This document shows positions 61,791 to 64,000 of a DNA stretch of 64,000 nucleotides, piece by piece. Numbering within the stretch: the stretch's first letter is position 1; each line of letters opens with the position of its first letter. The notes beneath the pieces are model-generated. The model did not search any database. It saw only the letters and a program-made list of their open reading frames with translations, and was not told where the DNA came from. Source of the DNA: Piscinibacter lacus (GTDB lineage: Bacteria; Pseudomonadota; Gammaproteobacteria; Burkholderiales; Burkholderiaceae_C). The stretch spans positions 372,001 through 436,000 of the forward strand of contig NZ_JAERRA010000002.1 in the NCBI RefSeq assembly GCF_016735685.1. The letters are read 5' to 3'. The translations under genes were made by a program, and so were the position numbers.

Positions 61791-63392
61791 TCAGCGCGTG
61801 CCGGGACGCACCAGGGCGTACTGCGCCCACTCGCCGCGGCGGAAGAGCACGCTGATCGGCTTGCTCTTGTCGGCCTTGGCGACCACCGCCTCGAACTGGC
61901 GAATGTCGCCGATCTCGACATTCGCGACGGCGAGGATGATGTCGCCCTCGTTCAGGCCGGCGCGGGCGCTGGCGCCCTCGACCTTGTCGACCCGCACGCC
62001 GCCCTTGAGCTTGAGTTCGACCTTCTGCTCGGCGCTCAGGTCGCTGAGCGTCAGTCCGAGCACGCCGACCGGCGTGGGCGCGCTGGGCGTGGGCTTGAGC
62101 GCGGTCTTGACCTTTTCAGGCTCAAGCTCGGCCACGGTCACGCCAAGCTGGCGGCTCTGGCCGCGGCGGAAGACCTCGATGGACGACTTCGCACCCGGCT
62201 GGGTGTTGCCGACGAGGCGCGGCAGGTCGCCGGACTTCTCGACGGTCTTGCCATCGAAGCGGGTGATGATGTCGCCCGCCTCGATGCCTGCGCGGTCGGC
62301 CGGGCCGCCCGGCTCGACCGCCCGCACCAGCGCGCCGCTGGGCTTGCCCAGGCCGATGGATTCGGCGATCTCCTTGGGCACCTCGGCAATCTGCACGCCG
62401 ATGCGGCCGCGCACCACGCGACCCAGGCTGCGAAGCTGGTCCGAGACCCGGGTGGCCTCGTCCATCGGGATCGCGAAGCTGATGCCCATGAAGCCGCCCG
62501 AGCGGCTCAGGATCTGCGAGTTGATGCCGACCACCTCGCCGGCCATGTTGATCAGCGGGCCGCCGGAGTTGCCGGGGTTGATCGCAACATCGGTCTGGAT
62601 GAAGGGCAGGAATTCGCCGGTGTCGCGCGCCTTGGCGCTGACGATGCCCGCCGTGACCGTGTTCTCCAGGCCGAAGGGCGAGCCGATGGCCATCACCCAC
62701 TCGCCGACCTTGAGGCGGTTCACGTCGCCGATCTTCACGGCCGGCAGGCCGGCGGCCTCGATCTTGACCACGGCCACGTCGGTGCGCTTGTCGGCGCCGA
62801 TGACCTTGGCCTTGAACTCGCGCTTGTCGGGCAGGGTGACGTAGACCTCGTCGGCACCGTCGATCACGTGCGCATTGGTCATCACATAGCCGTCAGCCGT
62901 CAGGATGAAGCCGGAGCCGACGCCGCGGTTGGTCTCCTCATCCGGGCCGTTGCCGCCGCGCGGCGGGCCGCCGCGGCGCGGGCCGGGCGCAGCCCCGGGG
63001 GGCATGGCGCCGGGCGGCAGTGCGCCGGGGGGCGCGCCGAAGAAGCGGCGGAAGAAGTCCTGCATCTCCTCGTCGCCCTCGGGGCCGGCTTGGCTGACCT
63101 TGGTCTTCTCGGTGGTGCGGATGTTCACGACCGAGGGGCCGACGGCTTCGACAAGCTGGCTGAAATCGGGCAGGCCGCGCACCAGCGGCGCCGGGGCCGC
63201 CGCCAGCGGCAGGGCAGCGAGCGGCTGGGCGCTGGGCGCAGGGCCGGCCTGGGCCTGGGTGGGCAGGGGCGACCAGAGCGCGATGCCCCCCAGTCCGCCG
63301 ACCGCCAGCATCGTCACCGCGAAGAGGCCGAGCCGGAGCGGCGAGCTGCGACGCTGGGCGCCGGAACGAACGGAATTCGGATCGATGGACAT
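61791..63392 (-). CDS. mucD: Do-family serine protease (DegP/MucD)
   Basis: A periplasmic protease/chaperone that handles misfolded envelope proteins under sigma-E control. The ATG at 63392 gives 533 residues with a membrane anchor or uncleaved signal (about 20-40). Triad: His in TNAHVIDG, Asp in DKRTDVAVVKIE, Ser in INPGNSGGPL. Two PDZ domains follow (GVQIAEVPKEIAESIGL... and GVLGLTLSDLSAEQKVELK...). A Gly/Pro-rich insertion lies between the start and the protease core (PPGAMPPGAAPGPRRGGPPRGG). It directly follows rseB. Confidence 0.96.
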   Translation of the reverse strand: MSIDPNSVRSGAQRRSSPLRLGLFAVTMLAVGGLGGIALWSPLPTQAQAGPAPSAQPLAALPLAAAPAPLVRGLPDFSQLVEAVGPSVVNIRTTEKTKVSQAGPEGDEEMQDFFRRFFGAPPGALPPGAMPPGAAPGPRRGGPPRGGNGPDEETNRGVGSGFILTADGYVMTNAHVIDGADEVYVTLPDKREFKAKVIGADKRTDVAVVKIEAAGLPAVKIGDVNRLKVGEWVMAIGSPFGLENTVTAGIVSAKARDTGEFLPFIQTDVAINPGNSGGPLINMAGEVVGINSQILSRSGGFMGISFAIPMDEATRVSDQLRSLGRVVRGRIGVQIAEVPKEIAESIGLGKPSGALVRAVEPGGPADRAGIEAGDIITRFDGKTVEKSGDLPRLVGNTQPGAKSSIEVFRRGQSRQLGVTVAELEPEKVKTALKPTPSAPTPVGVLGLTLSDLSAEQKVELKLKGGVRVDKVEGASARAGLNEGDIILAVANVEIGDIRQFEAVVAKADKSKPISVLFRRGEWAQYALVRPGTR

Positions 63393-63537
63393 GCTTGCCT
63401 CTTGAATGCTGTCGTCTTCTTGGGTACGCGGGGCGCTGCGGCCCGTCGCGTTGCAGGGACTCCGTTGGCGCGACGGAGTTTCCTGGCGATGCGCTGAAGC
63501 GAGGCCACCCGGGGGCGACATCCGATCTCCGCAGCCG

Positions 63538-64000
63538 CTAGCGGCGCCGTTCCAACCCGGCTGCGAAGGCCTGGAGTGTGGCGACAGGAACATCTCCCAC
63601 CACGGTGATCCACCAATCGCCCTGACGACGGACGAGGGTTTGCGTCGCGCCCGTGCTCAGCAGCAGCTCGCGCCGGTGCTGGCGCGCCTCGAAGGGCTCG
63701 ATGAAGAGCGAGACATGGGTGAGGCCGTCGGAGTAGATGGTTTGCAGCACCTCCACCCGGGCCTGCGGCTCGGCAGCCGTTGCCGCCAGCGCGCCCGAGG
63801 GCGCGGCCGCAGGCGGCAGCGGGCGCTCGATGGGCCGGCGCACCGAGCTGAGGTGGCGGAAGCCCTCGGGCACGCCCTGCAGCATCCAGCCGCTTTCGTC
63901 GAGCGCGACCGGCTCCAGCCGGCTGCGCTGCACGCGGTAGCCCTCGGTCTGGCGCATGGGGCCCAGCACCAGCTCGGGCTGGGGCCGCACGCCGATCTGA
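63538..64000 (-). CDS. rseB: MucB/RseB family sigma-E regulatory protein, 5' end beyond window
   Basis: The C-terminal 153 or so codons of RseB, a periplasmic lipid/unfolded-protein sensor that protects the anti-sigma factor RseA. Visible features are QTEGYRVQRSRLEPVALDESGWMLQGVPEGF, VLQTIYSDGLTHVSLFIEPFEA and the closing QGDWWITVVGDVPVATLQAFAAGLERR. The frame stays open to the right edge, so the start lies outside. rpoE and rseA are expected further right. mucD follows after about 145 bases. Confidence 0.9.
   Translation of the reverse strand, partial: QIGVRPQPELVLGPMRQTEGYRVQRSRLEPVALDESGWMLQGVPEGFRHLSSVRRPIERPLPPAAAPSGALAATAAEPQARVEVLQTIYSDGLTHVSLFIEPFEARQHRRELLLSTGATQTLVRRQGDWWITVVGDVPVATLQAFAAGLERRR

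Overview
The window looks like chromosomal DNA of a Burkholderiales betaproteobacterium, most like the Rubrivivax/Leptothrix/Sphaerotilaceae group. This is inferred from very high GC content, polyhydroxyalkanoate genes (a PhaR regulator and a 3-hydroxybutyrate dehydrogenase), a CbbR-linked Calvin-cycle locus, and the gene order rseB-mucD-lepA-lepB-DUF4845-rnc-era-recO-pdxJ-acpS-nagZ. No 16S gene is present, so genus is not claimed. No IS element, prophage or CRISPR array was seen.

Layout. 1-5.1 kb: two efflux systems around a TetR regulator, an RND-type adaptor (cut by the left edge) and a split MacA/MacB-type ABC exporter, with a palindromic operator between the divergent units. 5.1-16.3 kb: mostly housekeeping genes (phaR, an SRPBCC protein, rimO, metC, a membrane acyltransferase, smpB, ratA, rnfH-like, guaB, an MFS exporter, guaA). 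16.3-17.1 kb: a lower-GC DUF3883 gene immediately after guaA. 17.2-24.5 kb: motility and signalling (cheR-cheD-cheB behind a FliA-type promoter, a diguanylate cyclase, flhG, a truncated haemoglobin, an EnvZ/OmpR pair). 24.7-29.9 kb: a SIMPL protein, bdhA, a hydrolase, relA and tRNA-Val.

30-34.3 kb: cbbR diverging from an fbp-prk-cbbY set with no RuBisCO gene in view. The FBPase homologue has lost the catalytic metal-binding motif, which is the most striking observation here. 34.3-41.4 kb: sppA-like peptidase, Rieske protein, HAD phosphatase and rluC, divergent from rne with a long leader. 41.5-43.1 kb: two overlapping Tat-type secreted hydrolase genes. 43.4-52 kb: sulfur acquisition, with an OprO/P-like porin, a molbindin, a small hydrolase, sbp, cysP, cysT, cysW, cysA and a convergent CysB-type regulator.

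52-64 kb: a long leftward housekeeping array from rseB and mucD to nagZ, ending in a small membrane protein and a DUF1851 (Tdi1-like) protein. The mucD-lepA gap holds a possible short RNA ending in a strong intrinsic terminator, plus two inverted DnaA-box-like sites.
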